A DNA stretch of 64,000 nucleotides from CAIWHR01 sp963809965 (GCA_963809965.1 CAWELU010000036.1:101174-165173); one strand, 5' to 3'. Positions 1-8,412 are shown, counted from the first letter of the stretch. Made by a program: numbers and translations. The notes: generated by a model from the sequence alone, not told the origin.

Positions 1-458
1 TTCCACGGCGGGCACGGACCGTCGTAACCGAAGTAGTTGCCCGCCATGTCCTTGTCCCCGGCGAACCAGTTGGTGTAATCGTTGATCCCCTGCCGCGTGC
101 CGCGCGGTGCGTGCGGACCGGGCTTGCCTCGCGCTGTCACGCCTTCGGAAAACTCCCCTCGCGTGATCGGTGGTGTATCGGGCGGAAGATCGACCAACGC
201 CCAATGGAAGAAATCGACGCGAGGCAGCGAGGCCGGAACCGTGCGCCCTTCCTGGTTCACGTCGTCACCACGCGACGGCACATCCGGGTCGTGGCAGACG
301 AGCGCCAGCGATCGGGTTCCGGCCGGCAATTCCTGCCAGGCGAAGTCCGGATTCCGGTTGGCCGATAGCGTCACGTGCGCCACCGGGTCGATCGCGCCGA
401 ACGCGAACTCGGCTGGAATCGGTCCGCCATCGGCGAATGCGCTCGTCGCGAGTCTCAT
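1..458 (-). CDS. YbhB/YbcL family PEBP-like protein (partial, C-terminus off window)
   Basis: Raf-kinase-inhibitor-like protein of the phosphatidylethanolamine-binding (PEBP) fold; bacterial members are soluble and their ligand is mostly unknown. About 152 residues are visible from an ATG at 458, and the gene runs off the left edge. Seen: the family anion-pocket signature CHDPDVPSR near residue 55 and GYDGPCPPW at the visible end. The start is supported by GGGAGGAG four bases upstream. There is no signal peptide, so a cytoplasmic protein is inferred. It lies upstream of nothing else visible on this strand and 74 bp from phaM, which is on the same strand. Confidence 0.88.
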   Translation of the reverse strand, partial: MRLATSAFADGGPIPAEFAFGAIDPVAHVTLSANRNPDFAWQELPAGTRSLALVCHDPDVPSRGDDVNQEGRTVPASLPRVDFFHWALVDLPPDTPPITRGEFSEGVTARGKPGPHAPRGTRQGINDYTNWFAGDKDMAGNYFGYDGPCPPW

Positions 459-531
459 GTCTCCTCCCTGTGAAACGAGGGTCGTCGGCGGACTTCCCGA
501 TCGTGCAATAACAGCGCGCAAGCGCGCCGTC

Positions 532-912
532 TCATCCCTTCTTGCGCCCGGACGCCGGCTTGTCGGGCGGTAGTGTCTGCTTGCCGCGCAAGGCTTCGAG
601 CGATGCCTTCTGCAGTTCCATCGTCCGGATGCTCATCTGCATCAGGTTAAGGCTCATCTGCAACCAGCCCTCGATGATCTTGAGCTCGTCGATCTTGCGT
701 TCGAGTTCGACCGGATCGAGCGTCGCAAACATTGCGGCAGGATTTGGAAACGGCATTCCTGCCGCCGGTCCGGATTGCGCGCCAGGAAGGCCGAAGCCGG
801 GAATCGCGACACCAAACGGATTCCACATCTTTTGCATGAACTCCATCGCATCCTGCGGCGAGAAAGGAAACTGCGGCGCGTCGAGCGGGGCATCGGGTGG
901 TGAAGCGGTCAT
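532..912 (-). CDS. phaM: PhaM-like polyhydroxyalkanoate granule protein
   Basis: 126-residue protein resembling PhaM of Cupriavidus, which binds PHA synthase PhaC, the granule surface and DNA so that granules are shared at cell division. Seen: an N-terminal segment rich in Pro, Phe and Met (FMQKMWNPFG near residue 27), then the family helix LDPVELERKIDELKIIEGW (about residues 65-83) followed by Leu/Met-rich helices, and a short basic tail ending GRKKG. AAGGAA precedes the ATG. Only the family similarity supports the function; a phasin gene at 39161 in the same window is consistent with a PHA-storing organism. Confidence 0.72.
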   Translation of the reverse strand: MTASPPDAPLDAPQFPFSPQDAMEFMQKMWNPFGVAIPGFGLPGAQSGPAAGMPFPNPAAMFATLDPVELERKIDELKIIEGWLQMSLNLMQMSIRTMELQKASLEALRGKQTLPPDKPASGRKKG

Positions 913-987
913 CGCAGTTCCTTTTGACGCCAGATGGCGGTTGTGTTCGTCGCAGTCGGTACGGGTGCGGGCGACAGGGGATTCGGC

Positions 988-993
988 TATTAT
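988..993 (+). promoter_or_regulatory. -10 hexamer TATTAT, candidate leaderless promoter
   Basis: TATTAT ends eight bases before the ATG at 1002, there is no Shine-Dalgarno between them, and transcription from this -10 would start at or one base before the start codon. No convincing -35 is visible. It matches three other genes in the window with the same spacing. Confidence 0.45.
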
Positions 994-1001
994 CGTCGTT
1001 C

Positions 1002-2417
1002 ATGGCAGACTTTCGCGCAACCCTACGGGCGCGGCTCGACGCGGCCGTCGGAAGCGCGCAGGTCCTCACCGACGCTTCCGACGTAGCCCCCTTCTTGACC
1101 GATTGGCGCGGCCGCTACCAGGGCCGGGCGCTGGCCGTCGTCCGCCCCGGCACGACGGAGGAAGTCGCCGCCGTCGTGCGCCTGTGCGCCGAGGGGCGCG
1201 TTCCGATCGTTCCGCAGGGCGGCAATACCGGTCAATGCGGCGGTGCAACACCCGATGGGACGGGCAATGCAATCGTGCTGTCGCTCGCGCGATTGAGTCG
1301 CATTCGCGGCATCGATCCGGACAACGCGACGTTGACCGCCGAAGCTGGCGTGCCGCTCGTCGCGGTCCAGCAGGCCGCCGCCGACGCCGGGCTCCAGTTT
1401 CCGTTGTCGCTGGCTGCCGAGGGCAGTTGCACGATCGGCGGCAACCTTTCGACCAACGCGGGCGGAACGGCCGTGCTGCGTTTTGGCAATGCGCGCGAGC
1501 TCGTCCTTGGAGTCGAAGTCGTGCTTGCCGACGGCCGCATCTGGAACGGGCTGCGCGGTCTGCGCAAGGACAATACGGGGTATGACTTGAAGCAGCTTTT
1601 CATCGGCGCGGAGGGAACGCTCGGAATCGTTACCGCGGCGGTGCTCAAACTCTTCCCGGCGCCGAGGACGCAGGTCACCGCCTTGGCGGCGATTGCCGAT
1701 GTCGCCAAGGCCGTGCACTTGCTGTCGGCGATGAGACAGGCCATCGGCGATCGGCTCACTGGGTTCGAGCTGATGTCGGCGTACTCGTTGTCGCTGTCCC
1801 GCAAGCACCAGCCGGCATTGCCGGATCCACTCCCCGGCTACGCTTGGTACACATTGGTGCAGGCTGACGACAGCGCCTCCGATTCCCCGCTTCCAGCGCA
1901 GGTCGAGCAAGCGCTGGGCAACGCGCTGGATGCCGGTATCGCGCTCGACGCCACGGTCGCGCAAACGGTCGAGCAGGCAAAGTCGCTGTGGACATTGCGC
2001 GAAAACATCGCCGAGGCTCAGCGGCGCGAGGGACCGAACATCAAGCATGACATCTCCATCCCGGTCTCGGCGATTCCCCGCTTCCTCGACGAGGCAGCGG
2101 CCGCGCTCAACGCCGCGTTCTCGGGCGTGGTGTTTGTAACGTTCGGCCACCTCGGCGATGGCAACCTCCACTACAATCTCGCCGGGCCGTCTGGCGCGGA
2201 TCCGGCTGCCTTCATGGCGAACACCGACCGCGCCAATCGCATCGTCCACGACCTGGTTGCCGCGCACCGCGGAAGCATCAGCGCCGAGCACGGCATCGGG
2301 CAGCAAAAGCGCGGCGAGCTTGCGCGCTACAAGAGCGAGGTGGAGCTCGACTTGATGCGCAGGGTGAAGGCCGCAATCGATCCGGCTGGCATCTTCAATC
2401 CCGGCAAGATGCTCTAG
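1002..2417 (+). CDS. FAD-linked D-2-hydroxyacid dehydrogenase (GlcD/D2HGDH family)
   Basis: 471-residue flavoprotein that oxidises a D-2-hydroxyacid (D-lactate, glycolate or D-2-hydroxyglutarate; the substrate cannot be told from sequence) and passes electrons to the respiratory chain or a flavoprotein. Seen: the FAD_binding_4 PP-loop (VPQGGNTGQCGG, about residue 72), SCTIGGNLSTNAGG and IGAEGTLGIVT, then the C-terminal oxidase domain with the metal-binding HLGDGNLHYN and the final RGSISAEHGIG. An in-frame upstream extension to 897 is rejected because family members start at this MADFRATL and a -10 box lies in the extension. phaM is divergent; a PP0621 gene follows after 12 bases. Confidence 0.9.
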   Translation: MADFRATLRARLDAAVGSAQVLTDASDVAPFLTDWRGRYQGRALAVVRPGTTEEVAAVVRLCAEGRVPIVPQGGNTGQCGGATPDGTGNAIVLSLARLSRIRGIDPDNATLTAEAGVPLVAVQQAAADAGLQFPLSLAAEGSCTIGGNLSTNAGGTAVLRFGNARELVLGVEVVLADGRIWNGLRGLRKDNTGYDLKQLFIGAEGTLGIVTAAVLKLFPAPRTQVTALAAIADVAKAVHLLSAMRQAIGDRLTGFELMSAYSLSLSRKHQPALPDPLPGYAWYTLVQADDSASDSPLPAQVEQALGNALDAGIALDATVAQTVEQAKSLWTLRENIAEAQRREGPNIKHDISIPVSAIPRFLDEAAAALNAAFSGVVFVTFGHLGDGNLHYNLAGPSGADPAAFMANTDRANRIVHDLVAAHRGSISAEHGIGQQKRGELARYKSEVELDLMRRVKAAIDPAGIFNPGKML

Positions 2418-2429
2418 CGGAGAGGCTCG

Positions 2430-2666
2430 ATGAAGATCGTACTGTGGATCGTTGTCGTCTTTGCCGTGCTGCTCGGACTCAGGCTCTATAACGCAGGGAA
2501 GGCCAAGCGGCGTTCGGATGCCGCGCGCGATTCGTCGCGACAGGCGCCAACCGCGGACACGATGGTCCGCTGCGTCCGCTGCGGCGTCTTTCTTCCGCGC
2601 GCCGAAGCGAAGTCCGGTCCGGCAGGAATGACCTGCGGCGATCCGGGATGCGCACAGCGGCGTTGA
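2430..2666 (+). CDS. PP0621 family membrane-anchored zinc-ribbon protein
   Basis: 78 residues. An N-terminal membrane helix (about residues 3-20, IVLWIVVVFAVLLGL) is followed by a basic linker and a small metal-binding knuckle: MVRCVRCGVFLPRAEA then CGDPGC, four cysteines in two pairs as in a zinc ribbon. This matches the uncharacterised PP0621 family, commonly found just upstream of pilS-pilR in betaproteobacteria. Function is unknown. The start has GGAGAGG upstream at about nine bases. It lies 12 bp after the dehydrogenase and 33 bp before pilS. Confidence 0.82.
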   Translation: MKIVLWIVVVFAVLLGLRLYNAGKAKRRSDAARDSSRQAPTADTMVRCVRCGVFLPRAEAKSGPAGMTCGDPGCAQRR

Positions 2667-2692
2667 CGAAGACCGCCCTCCCCTGCGATAAC
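2663..2692 (+). promoter_or_regulatory. Candidate sigma70 promoter of pilS (leaderless)
   Basis: TTGACG (2663-2668), an 18-bp spacer and GATAAC (2687-2692). The -10 ends seven bases before the pilS ATG at 2700, so the transcript would begin at or next to the start codon. The -35 overlaps the stop codon region of the PP0621 gene. No Shine-Dalgarno is visible. Confidence 0.5.
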
Positions 2693-2699
2693 TCCGCCG

Positions 2700-4325
2700 A
2701 TGGAAGACAGCCCCACGATTCCCCCCATCGCGCCGCCGCTGCCAAGCGCGCTGTCCGATTCCGGGCGACGGATCCTGTGGATCGTCGGCGCCTACCGTGC
2801 GGTCTGCGGCGCCGCTCTGCTGGGAACCGCATTGCTGCTGGACCTGCGGGTGCTCAACATCGGCGCACCGAACGCGTTTCTCACGGCCGCCGCCTTGTAT
2901 TTCATTTTCGGGCTCACCACGTTCTGGTGGATCCAGCGCGATCCGTTGCCGATGCCGCTGCCGCCCCTTGTTTCGGCGCTCATTTCGGGCGATGTCTTCT
3001 TCATCGCGCTCGTCATGCTCGCGGGCGGCGGTAGCGGCGGCTCCCTTCCGATCCTGCTTTTTCCGCAGCTTGCAGCCAGCGGATGGCTGCTGCGCACGCG
3101 AACTGCGTTCGTCCATGCCGCGGTGGCGAGCGCCGTCCTGCTCGGCCTCGACATCTGGCGCGTGATCGAGGGCCAAGTATCGGGGGCCCAGCCATTCCAG
3201 ACAGGCCTCATCGGCTTTGGCTATTTCGCGACCATCGGGATCGCCATTGCGCTCGGCCGCTACACCAAGGCGTCGGAGGACCTCGCCGCGCAGCGCGGCA
3301 TCGATGTCGCCAATCTGGAACAGGTCAACCGGCTGATCATCCAGGACATGCAGGATGGCGTGCTCGTCGTCGACCTGAATGGCGTTGTGCGAGGGCACAA
3401 CGCGCAGGTCACGCGACTGCTCGGGGGTTTCGGCCGGATGCGCGGTGGCATGCGGCTCGCCGAGTTCAGCGCCACGCTGCATGACTACTGGCGGCGGTGG
3501 CAGGAGGATTACATGGAGTCATTGCCGCCGTTCAAGGTGGAGGCAACGCAGCGCCTCTTGCGTGTGCGGCTGGTGCGCATCGGCTCGGGACTCAACGGCG
3601 GCACACTGATCTACCTCGAGGACCTCGGCCGTGCGCAGACCGAGGCGCAACAGATGAAGCTCGCAGCGATGGGTCGGCTAACCGCGTCGATTGCGCACGA
3701 GGTACGCAATCCCTTGTCCGCGATCAACCAGGCCGCCCAGCTGCTCGAGGAGGATGGTGCCGTCGCGGCCAGCGGCACACGGCTCCTAAACATGATCCGG
3801 AGCAATGCCCGGCGCATCGACCGGATCGTGGGCGAGGTGCTGCAGCTTAATCGGCGTGACCGCCAGCAGCCCGAAGTCGTCGCCCTCGCCGACTTCATGC
3901 ACGCGATCATCGAAGAAATCATGCAGGCAGAAAACATTCCCGTCGGCAGCATCGACATTCGGATACCGCCCGAGCTGCGGGTCGTCATCGACCGTGGCCA
4001 CTTGAACCAGATCGTGTGGAATCTCCTGCGCAATGCCTGGCAGCACTGCCAGAAGAAGGAAGGCAGCATCCGGATCACCGCCCGGCCAGGTTACATGGGC
4101 GATGCGATCATCTGCGAGCTCGCGGACGATGGTCCCGGCATCCCCGCCGAGCTGCGGGGGCAGGTGTTCGAGCCCTTCTTCACGACCCGTCCCGGCGGCA
4201 CCGGGCTCGGCCTGTACATCGCTCGCGAGCTCGCCGACTCCAATGGCGCGGCACTGGAACTGCTGCCCAAGGGGCCGGGTGCCCAGTTCCGCATCACGAT
4301 GAAACGCGCAGTCAACCCTGCATAG
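2700..4325 (+). CDS. pilS: PilS-type sensor histidine kinase
   Basis: 541-residue membrane sensor kinase of the NtrB/PilS class that phosphorylates the sigma54 activator encoded next to it; in pseudomonads and neisseria-like bacteria the pair controls type IV pilin genes. Seen: six hydrophobic segments in residues 25-190, a PAS-like region (about 205-310), the HisKA box SIAHEVRNPLSAINQ with phospho-His at 333, and the HATPase motifs NLLRNAWQH, DDGPGIP and GGTGLGLYIA. It stops 21 bp before pilR, so the two form an operon. The pilus link rests on family and on the pilS-pilR-ampD gene order. Confidence 0.9.
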   Translation: MEDSPTIPPIAPPLPSALSDSGRRILWIVGAYRAVCGAALLGTALLLDLRVLNIGAPNAFLTAAALYFIFGLTTFWWIQRDPLPMPLPPLVSALISGDVFFIALVMLAGGGSGGSLPILLFPQLAASGWLLRTRTAFVHAAVASAVLLGLDIWRVIEGQVSGAQPFQTGLIGFGYFATIGIAIALGRYTKASEDLAAQRGIDVANLEQVNRLIIQDMQDGVLVVDLNGVVRGHNAQVTRLLGGFGRMRGGMRLAEFSATLHDYWRRWQEDYMESLPPFKVEATQRLLRVRLVRIGSGLNGGTLIYLEDLGRAQTEAQQMKLAAMGRLTASIAHEVRNPLSAINQAAQLLEEDGAVAASGTRLLNMIRSNARRIDRIVGEVLQLNRRDRQQPEVVALADFMHAIIEEIMQAENIPVGSIDIRIPPELRVVIDRGHLNQIVWNLLRNAWQHCQKKEGSIRITARPGYMGDAIICELADDGPGIPAELRGQVFEPFFTTRPGGTGLGLYIARELADSNGAALELLPKGPGAQFRITMKRAVNPA

Positions 4326-4346
4326 AGAACAGGAAAGAGGAGCTCC

Positions 4347-5684
4347 ATGCCCCGCAAGATCCGTGGTCAACCCAAAGTGCTCGTGATCGACGACGAGCCG
4401 GACCTGCTCGAGTTGCTCGAGCTCACGCTTTCGCGCATGGGCCTCGACACGAGCCGCGCCGAAACGGTCGCCGAGGCACTGCAGTTGCTCGACAAGGAGC
4501 CGTTCGACCTATGCCTGACCGACATGCGCCTCCCGGACGGCGAGGGATTGCGCGTCGTCGAGCACATCAACCAGAAGGGTCTCGACGTCCCAGTCGCGGT
4601 CATCACCGCGTACGGCAGTGCCGAGAACGCCGTTGCGGCGCTCAAGGCAGGCGCGTTCGATTACCTGGCGAAGCCTGTCGCGCTGGAGCAGTTACGGGCA
4701 CTCGTCAAACAGGCGTTGAAGGTGCCTGAGAAGACGCCGGCCGCCTCGAGCTACCATCTGCTCGGCGAATCGCCGGCGATGCTGCACGTGCGAGGACTCA
4801 TCGAAAGGCTCGCGAAGAGCCAGGCACCGGTCTTCATCACGGGCGATTCCGGCAGCGGCAAAGAGCTCGCGGCGCGGATGATCCACACTGGCGGTGCGCG
4901 CGCGGAACTGCCGTTCATCGCGGTCAACTGCGGCGCGATTCCCGAGAACCTGATGGAAAGCGAATTCTTCGGGTATCGCAAGGGCGCCTTTACGGGCGCG
5001 GAGGCCGACCGTGACGGCTTCTTCCAGGCCGCGAACGGCGGTACGCTGTTCCTCGACGAGGTCGCCGATTTGCCGCTGCAGATGCAAGTGAAGCTTCTGC
5101 GCGCGATCCAGGAGAAGAAAGTGCGCAAGGTGGGCTCGACGCAGGAGGATGCAGTCGACGTCCGCATCATCAGCGCGACGCACAAGAAACTCGCCGCGCT
5201 GGTCGACTCCGGAGAATTTCGCCAGGACCTCTACTACCGGCTGCACGTGATCGAGCTCGCGATGCCGAGCCTGCGCGAGATGCGTGAAGACATCCCGCTG
5301 ATCGCGAATGCCATCCTGAGCAGGCTGTCGCGCGGCATTGTTGCCAAACTCACCCCGGAGGCAATCGCCGCGCTCGAACGCTATCCATTCCCCGGGAACG
5401 TCCGCGAGCTCGAGAACATCCTCGAGCGAGGCCTGTCGCTCGCCGTCGACCCGCAGCAGATCACCGCCGACGATCTGCACCTCACTCCCGTCGCCGAAGA
5501 CTCGGAATTCGCGGTTGCCGCCGGCGACAAGTGGCCGCTCCAGGATTACCTCGACCGCGTCGAGCGCGCCGCGATCAACGAGGCGCTCGAAAAGACGCGC
5601 TACAACCGCACCGCGGCGGCAAAGCTTCTCGGCATCACTTTTCGCGCGATGCGTTACCGGATGGAAAGGCTGGGGATCAAGTAG
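4347..5684 (+). CDS. pilR: PilR-type sigma54-dependent response regulator
   Basis: 445-residue transcription activator that works with sigma54 RNA polymerase. Seen in order: receiver domain (about 10-120; phospho-acceptor Asp59 in TDMRLP and the Lys of AKP), AAA+ domain with Walker A GDSGSGKE, the sigma54 contact loop GAFTGA at residues 213-218, Walker B GGTLFLDEV, and a C-terminal Fis-type helix-turn-helix (NRTAAAKLLGITFRAMRYR). GAGGAG precedes the ATG by seven bases. Immediately after its stop codon the 119-bp tandem repeats begin. Confidence 0.93.
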   Translation: MPRKIRGQPKVLVIDDEPDLLELLELTLSRMGLDTSRAETVAEALQLLDKEPFDLCLTDMRLPDGEGLRVVEHINQKGLDVPVAVITAYGSAENAVAALKAGAFDYLAKPVALEQLRALVKQALKVPEKTPAASSYHLLGESPAMLHVRGLIERLAKSQAPVFITGDSGSGKELAARMIHTGGARAELPFIAVNCGAIPENLMESEFFGYRKGAFTGAEADRDGFFQAANGGTLFLDEVADLPLQMQVKLLRAIQEKKVRKVGSTQEDAVDVRIISATHKKLAALVDSGEFRQDLYYRLHVIELAMPSLREMREDIPLIANAILSRLSRGIVAKLTPEAIAALERYPFPGNVRELENILERGLSLAVDPQQITADDLHLTPVAEDSEFAVAAGDKWPLQDYLDRVERAAINEALEKTRYNRTAAAKLLGITFRAMRYRMERLGIK

Positions 5685-6048
5685 CCGGGTGAGCCACGCG
5701 GCGAGGGGCCCCGCGTGCTGTTCGCGCGGGGATCGACGCCAAGGCGAATCCCGGCTAGCGCCGACCCATGACCCAAACGCATACCTTGGCGGTGCGGAGG
5801 CGGCCGGGTGAGCCACGCGGCGAGGGGCCCCGCGTGCTGTTCGCGCGGGGATCGACGCCAAGGCGAATCCCGGCTAGCGCCGACCCATGACCAATACGCA
5901 TACCTTGGCGGTGCGGAGGCGGCCGGGTGAGCCACGCGGCGAGGGGCCCCGCGTGCTGTTCGCGCGGGGATCGACGCCAAGGCGAATCCCGGCTAGCGCC
6001 GACCCATGACCCAAACGCATACCTTGGCGGTGCGGAGGCGGCCGGGTG
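5685..6048 (+). repeat. Three tandem copies of a 119-bp repeat plus a 7-bp fragment
   Basis: Copies at 5685-5803, 5804-5922 and 5923-6041, then CCGGGTG (6042-6048) which is the start of a fourth. Copies 1 and 3 are identical; copy 2 differs at two bases (ACCCAAAC to ACCAATAC). The array starts directly after the pilR stop and ends on the ampD start. Each unit contains a strong hairpin (CCCCGCG, 9-nt loop, CGCGGGG) and a wider inverted repeat (CGCCAAGG with CCTTGGCG, about 41 nt apart) enclosing CGGC-TAGC-GCCG. 119 is not a multiple of three, so it is not a coding repeat although it stays open in several frames. No run of T follows the hairpin. Confidence 0.95.
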
Positions 6049-6645
6049 GCAGCCGCAAAGGTGTCGTCGATCTTGGCTGACCGCCACCGTCGCCTTGTCA
6101 TCGATGAGCGCGGCTACGCGAACCTCGCGCGGCAGGTCCGTTCGCCGAACCGGGATGCCCGGCCGCCAGGCACCGCCGTAACGCTCCTCGTCATCCACGG
6201 GATCTCCTTGCCTCCGCAGGTATTCGGCGGGGACGCGATCGTCGAACTGTTCACCAATCGCCTCGATCCCGGCGCCCATCCATACTTCGCAACGATTGCT
6301 GGCTTGCGCGTATCGGCGCATTTCCTCGTTCGGCGCGACGGCAAGATGCTCCAGTTCGTCGCGTGCGACGACCGTGCGTGGCACGCGGGGGAGTCGTCGT
6401 GGAAGGGCCGCACGCAGTGCAACGACTTTTCGATTGGCGTCGAGCTCGAGGGCGCGGACCATGTTCGCTACATGGCCGCGCAATACACGATGCTCGCCCG
6501 CCTCAGCCGCGCGTTGCGTCGCCGCTACCCGATTACCGACATCGTCGGCCACAGCGACATCGCGCCGGGGCGAAAGACCGATCCCGGACCGGCCTTCGAC
6601 TGGGCGCGCATCACCCGGCTTCTCGCGCCTCGGGCGCGCCGTTGA
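6046..6645 (+). CDS. ampD: 1,6-anhydro-N-acetylmuramyl-L-alanine amidase AmpD
   Basis: 199-residue cytoplasmic zinc amidase of peptidoglycan recycling; it cuts the peptide from anhydro-muropeptides and so sets inducer levels for AmpC-type systems where present. Seen: N-terminal RQVRSPNRDARPPG, zinc ligands His51 (VIHGISLPP), His169 and Asp179 (GHSDIAPGRKTDPGP), and ELEG. The first possible start is GTG at 6046, which sits inside the last fragment of the 119-bp array; a second in-frame GTG lies at 6061. Neither has a good Shine-Dalgarno, so the exact start is unsure and the original leader may have been altered by the repeats. Confidence 0.92.
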   Translation: MAAAKVSSILADRHRRLVIDERGYANLARQVRSPNRDARPPGTAVTLLVIHGISLPPQVFGGDAIVELFTNRLDPGAHPYFATIAGLRVSAHFLVRRDGKMLQFVACDDRAWHAGESSWKGRTQCNDFSIGVELEGADHVRYMAAQYTMLARLSRALRRRYPITDIVGHSDIAPGRKTDPGPAFDWARITRLLAPRARR

Positions 6646-6742
6646 TCCCCGGGGTGCCGGGGGCCGGAGATTGGGGTCAGCGCCCCGATCAATGGCTCGG
6701 GCGCGCGCCATCCGCCCCGACAAGGGTGATCCGTGGATAGGG

Positions 6743-6748
6743 TATAAT
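6743..6748 (+). promoter_or_regulatory. Perfect -10 TATAAT, candidate leaderless promoter of yciB
   Basis: TATAAT ends eight bases before the yciB ATG at 6757, and no Shine-Dalgarno lies between. In GC-rich DNA a perfect -10 is unlikely by chance. The -35 region is poor. Confidence 0.55.
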
Positions 6749-6756
6749 GTGCGGTT

Positions 6757-7290
6757 ATGCAATTGCTCGCGGACTACCTTCCGCTCATCCTCTTTTTCGT
6801 CGCGTTCAAGTGGCAGGGCATCTATGTCGCCACGGCGGTGGCGATCGTCGCATCGGTCATCCAGATCGCCTGGTTGCGTTTCAAGCGCGGCCGGGTGGAG
6901 GTTGTACATTGGCTCTCGCTCGCGATCATCGTGGTCTTCGGCGGTGCGACACTGGCATTGCAGGATGACACCTTCATCCGGTGGAAGCCGACCGTGCTCT
7001 ATGGCGTCTTCGGAGCGATCCTCGGCATCGGCCGGGTCGCCTATCGCAAGAATCTCCTCGCCTACCTGATGAAGGGCGTCGTGCTGCCCGACCCGGTGTG
7101 GTCACGGCTCACCTGGGCCTGGGTGGCGTTCTTCGCGTTCATGGGAGTCGCGAACCTGTACGTCGCCTACAGCTATCCGCTGGACACCTGGGTCAACTTC
7201 AAGGTATGGGGCGGCATCGGGCTTTTTCTCGTCTTTGCCGTCGCCCAAGGATTCTGGCTTTCGCGCTACCTCCCCGAGGAGACGGCGTGA
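6757..7290 (+). CDS. yciB: YciB/IspZ inner-membrane septation-associated protein
   Basis: 177-residue polytopic inner-membrane protein of the YciB (septation protein A) family, which in enterobacteria contacts division and elongation proteins and affects envelope integrity. Seen: five hydrophobic segments, the N-terminal ADYLPLILFFVAFKWQGIY, the family's RWKPTVLYGVFG and the C-terminal TWVNFKVWGGIG. Family members start exactly at this methionine, which supports the leaderless reading of the -10 box eight bases upstream. The stop TGA overlaps the GTG start of the bolA gene. Confidence 0.92.
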   Translation: MQLLADYLPLILFFVAFKWQGIYVATAVAIVASVIQIAWLRFKRGRVEVVHWLSLAIIVVFGGATLALQDDTFIRWKPTVLYGVFGAILGIGRVAYRKNLLAYLMKGVVLPDPVWSRLTWAWVAFFAFMGVANLYVAYSYPLDTWVNFKVWGGIGLFLVFAVAQGFWLSRYLPEETA

Positions 7291-7565
7291 CCGGCCCCGA
7301 TGTCGCCGCGACGCTGCGCGAGCGTCTCGTTCGCCTTGCGCCGGACGTGCTTGAGATCAGCGACGACAGTGCCGCCCACGCGGGCCATGCCGGCGCCGCA
7401 GCCGGTGGCGGGCACTTTTCGCTGCTGATCGTGTCCCAGACCTTTTCCGGGTTGCCGCGCCTCGCGCGGCACCAGCGGGTCCTGCGCGAGGTCGCCGACC
7501 TCCTGCCCTACCCGATCCACGCGCTGTCGATCAAGGCGCTGACTCCGGAAGAATTTCCTTCCTAA
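7287..7565 (+). CDS. BolA family protein
   Basis: 92-residue BolA/IbaG-type protein; such proteins bind [2Fe-2S] clusters together with monothiol glutaredoxins and some act as transcription regulators. Seen: LRERLVRLAPDVLEISDDS, a His/Gly/Ala-rich loop (AAHAGHAG, then GGGHFSLLIVS) and the helix-turn-helix-like RHQRVLREVADLL, ending HALSIKALTPEEF. Start GTG at 7287 overlaps the yciB stop (GTGA), so translation is coupled. It is followed after 19 bp by a parvulin gene; the yciB-bolA-parvulin order is common in betaproteobacteria. Confidence 0.9.
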   Translation: MTGPDVAATLRERLVRLAPDVLEISDDSAAHAGHAGAAAGGGHFSLLIVSQTFSGLPRLARHQRVLREVADLLPYPIHALSIKALTPEEFPS

Positions 7566-7584
7566 CCACAAAGGACCGTCAACG

Positions 7585-8412
7585 ATGAATCAGCTTCCAT
7601 TCACCCTCGCCGTGCTCGCCACGGCCGTCACGCTCGCCGCCTTCCCGGCGCAGGCGCAGGAGAAGGCCGCGCAGGAGAAGGCCGCGCCGGCGAAGGCCGC
7701 GGCCGCGCCGGCGCCAGCAGCCGGCAAGGAGCTCTACCCAAAGCCCTATTTCGACTTCCTGTTGAAGGAACGCATGGCGCAGGGCCAGCCGGACACGCCG
7801 GAATTGCGGAACGCGATTCGCGAGGAGCTCAACACGCGCGAGCTGCTGGTCCGTGAGGCGAAGAAGAAGGGCCTGGAGAAGAGCACCGACGTCAAGAACC
7901 AGATGGATCTGGCCGCGCAGACGGTTCTCGTCCGGGCCTACGTTGCGGAGTGGATCAAGGCGAACCCGATTCCCGACGCGGCGATGCGCAAAGAGTACGA
8001 CGCGATCAAGGCGCAGATGGGCGACAAGGAGTATAAAGTGCGGCACATCCTCGTGGAGAAGGAGGACGAGGCGAAGGAAATCATCGCCGCCTTGCAGAAG
8101 GGCGACAAGTTCGAGAAGCTCGCCGAGCGCTCGAAGGATCCCGGTTCCAAGGCCAATGGTGGTGACCTCGACTGGAACGCGCCTGGCAATTTCGTGAAGC
8201 CGTTCTCGGATGCGATGGTCAAGCTGCCCAAGGGCAAGTTCACGACCCAGCCGGTGCAGACCCAATTCGGCTGGCACGTGATCGCGGTGGACGAGATTCG
8301 CGACGCAAAGGTTCCTCCGTTCGAGGAGGTGAAGCCGCAACTGCAGCAGCGTCTGCAGGGACAGTACCTCGATCAGTACTTCAAGGAGCTGCGTGCCAAG
8401 GCCGGCACGTAG
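7585..8412 (+). CDS. Periplasmic parvulin peptidyl-prolyl isomerase
   Basis: 275 residues. A signal peptide (residues 1 to about 25, ending AQAQ) is followed by an Ala/Lys/Pro-rich linker, a SurA-like helical region (about 50-135) and a rotamase/parvulin domain (about 145-240: VRHILVEKEDEAKEII, GGDLDWNAPGNFVKPFSDA, QTQFGWHVIAVDE). It should speed up prolyl isomerisation and chaperone outer-membrane proteins in the periplasm. AAAGGACC precedes the ATG. It is the last gene of the yciB-bolA unit and is followed by an intrinsic terminator at 8463. Confidence 0.92.
   Translation: MNQLPFTLAVLATAVTLAAFPAQAQEKAAQEKAAPAKAAAAPAPAAGKELYPKPYFDFLLKERMAQGQPDTPELRNAIREELNTRELLVREAKKKGLEKSTDVKNQMDLAAQTVLVRAYVAEWIKANPIPDAAMRKEYDAIKAQMGDKEYKVRHILVEKEDEAKEIIAALQKGDKFEKLAERSKDPGSKANGGDLDWNAPGNFVKPFSDAMVKLPKGKFTTQPVQTQFGWHVIAVDEIRDAKVPPFEEVKPQLQQRLQGQYLDQYFKELRAKAGT

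Noticed and set aside
897..1001. N-terminal extension of the FAD dehydrogenase
   Set aside because: It would contain the -10 box and give a non-family N-terminus; the start at 1002 fits the family.
1023..3482. Very long minus-strand reading frame (819 codons) across the FAD dehydrogenase and pilS
   Set aside because: Composition is the mirror of two confidently identified plus-strand genes and no domain is recognised; GC-rich antisense frames stay open by chance.
5685..6041. CRISPR array
   Set aside because: The units are 119 bp with no short spacers of unique sequence between repeats; direct tandem copies only.
5755..6909. Minus-strand frame reading through the 119-bp repeats as a repeat protein
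   Set aside because: The repeat length is not a multiple of three, so the repeats appear in different frames, and the frame runs antisense to ampD.
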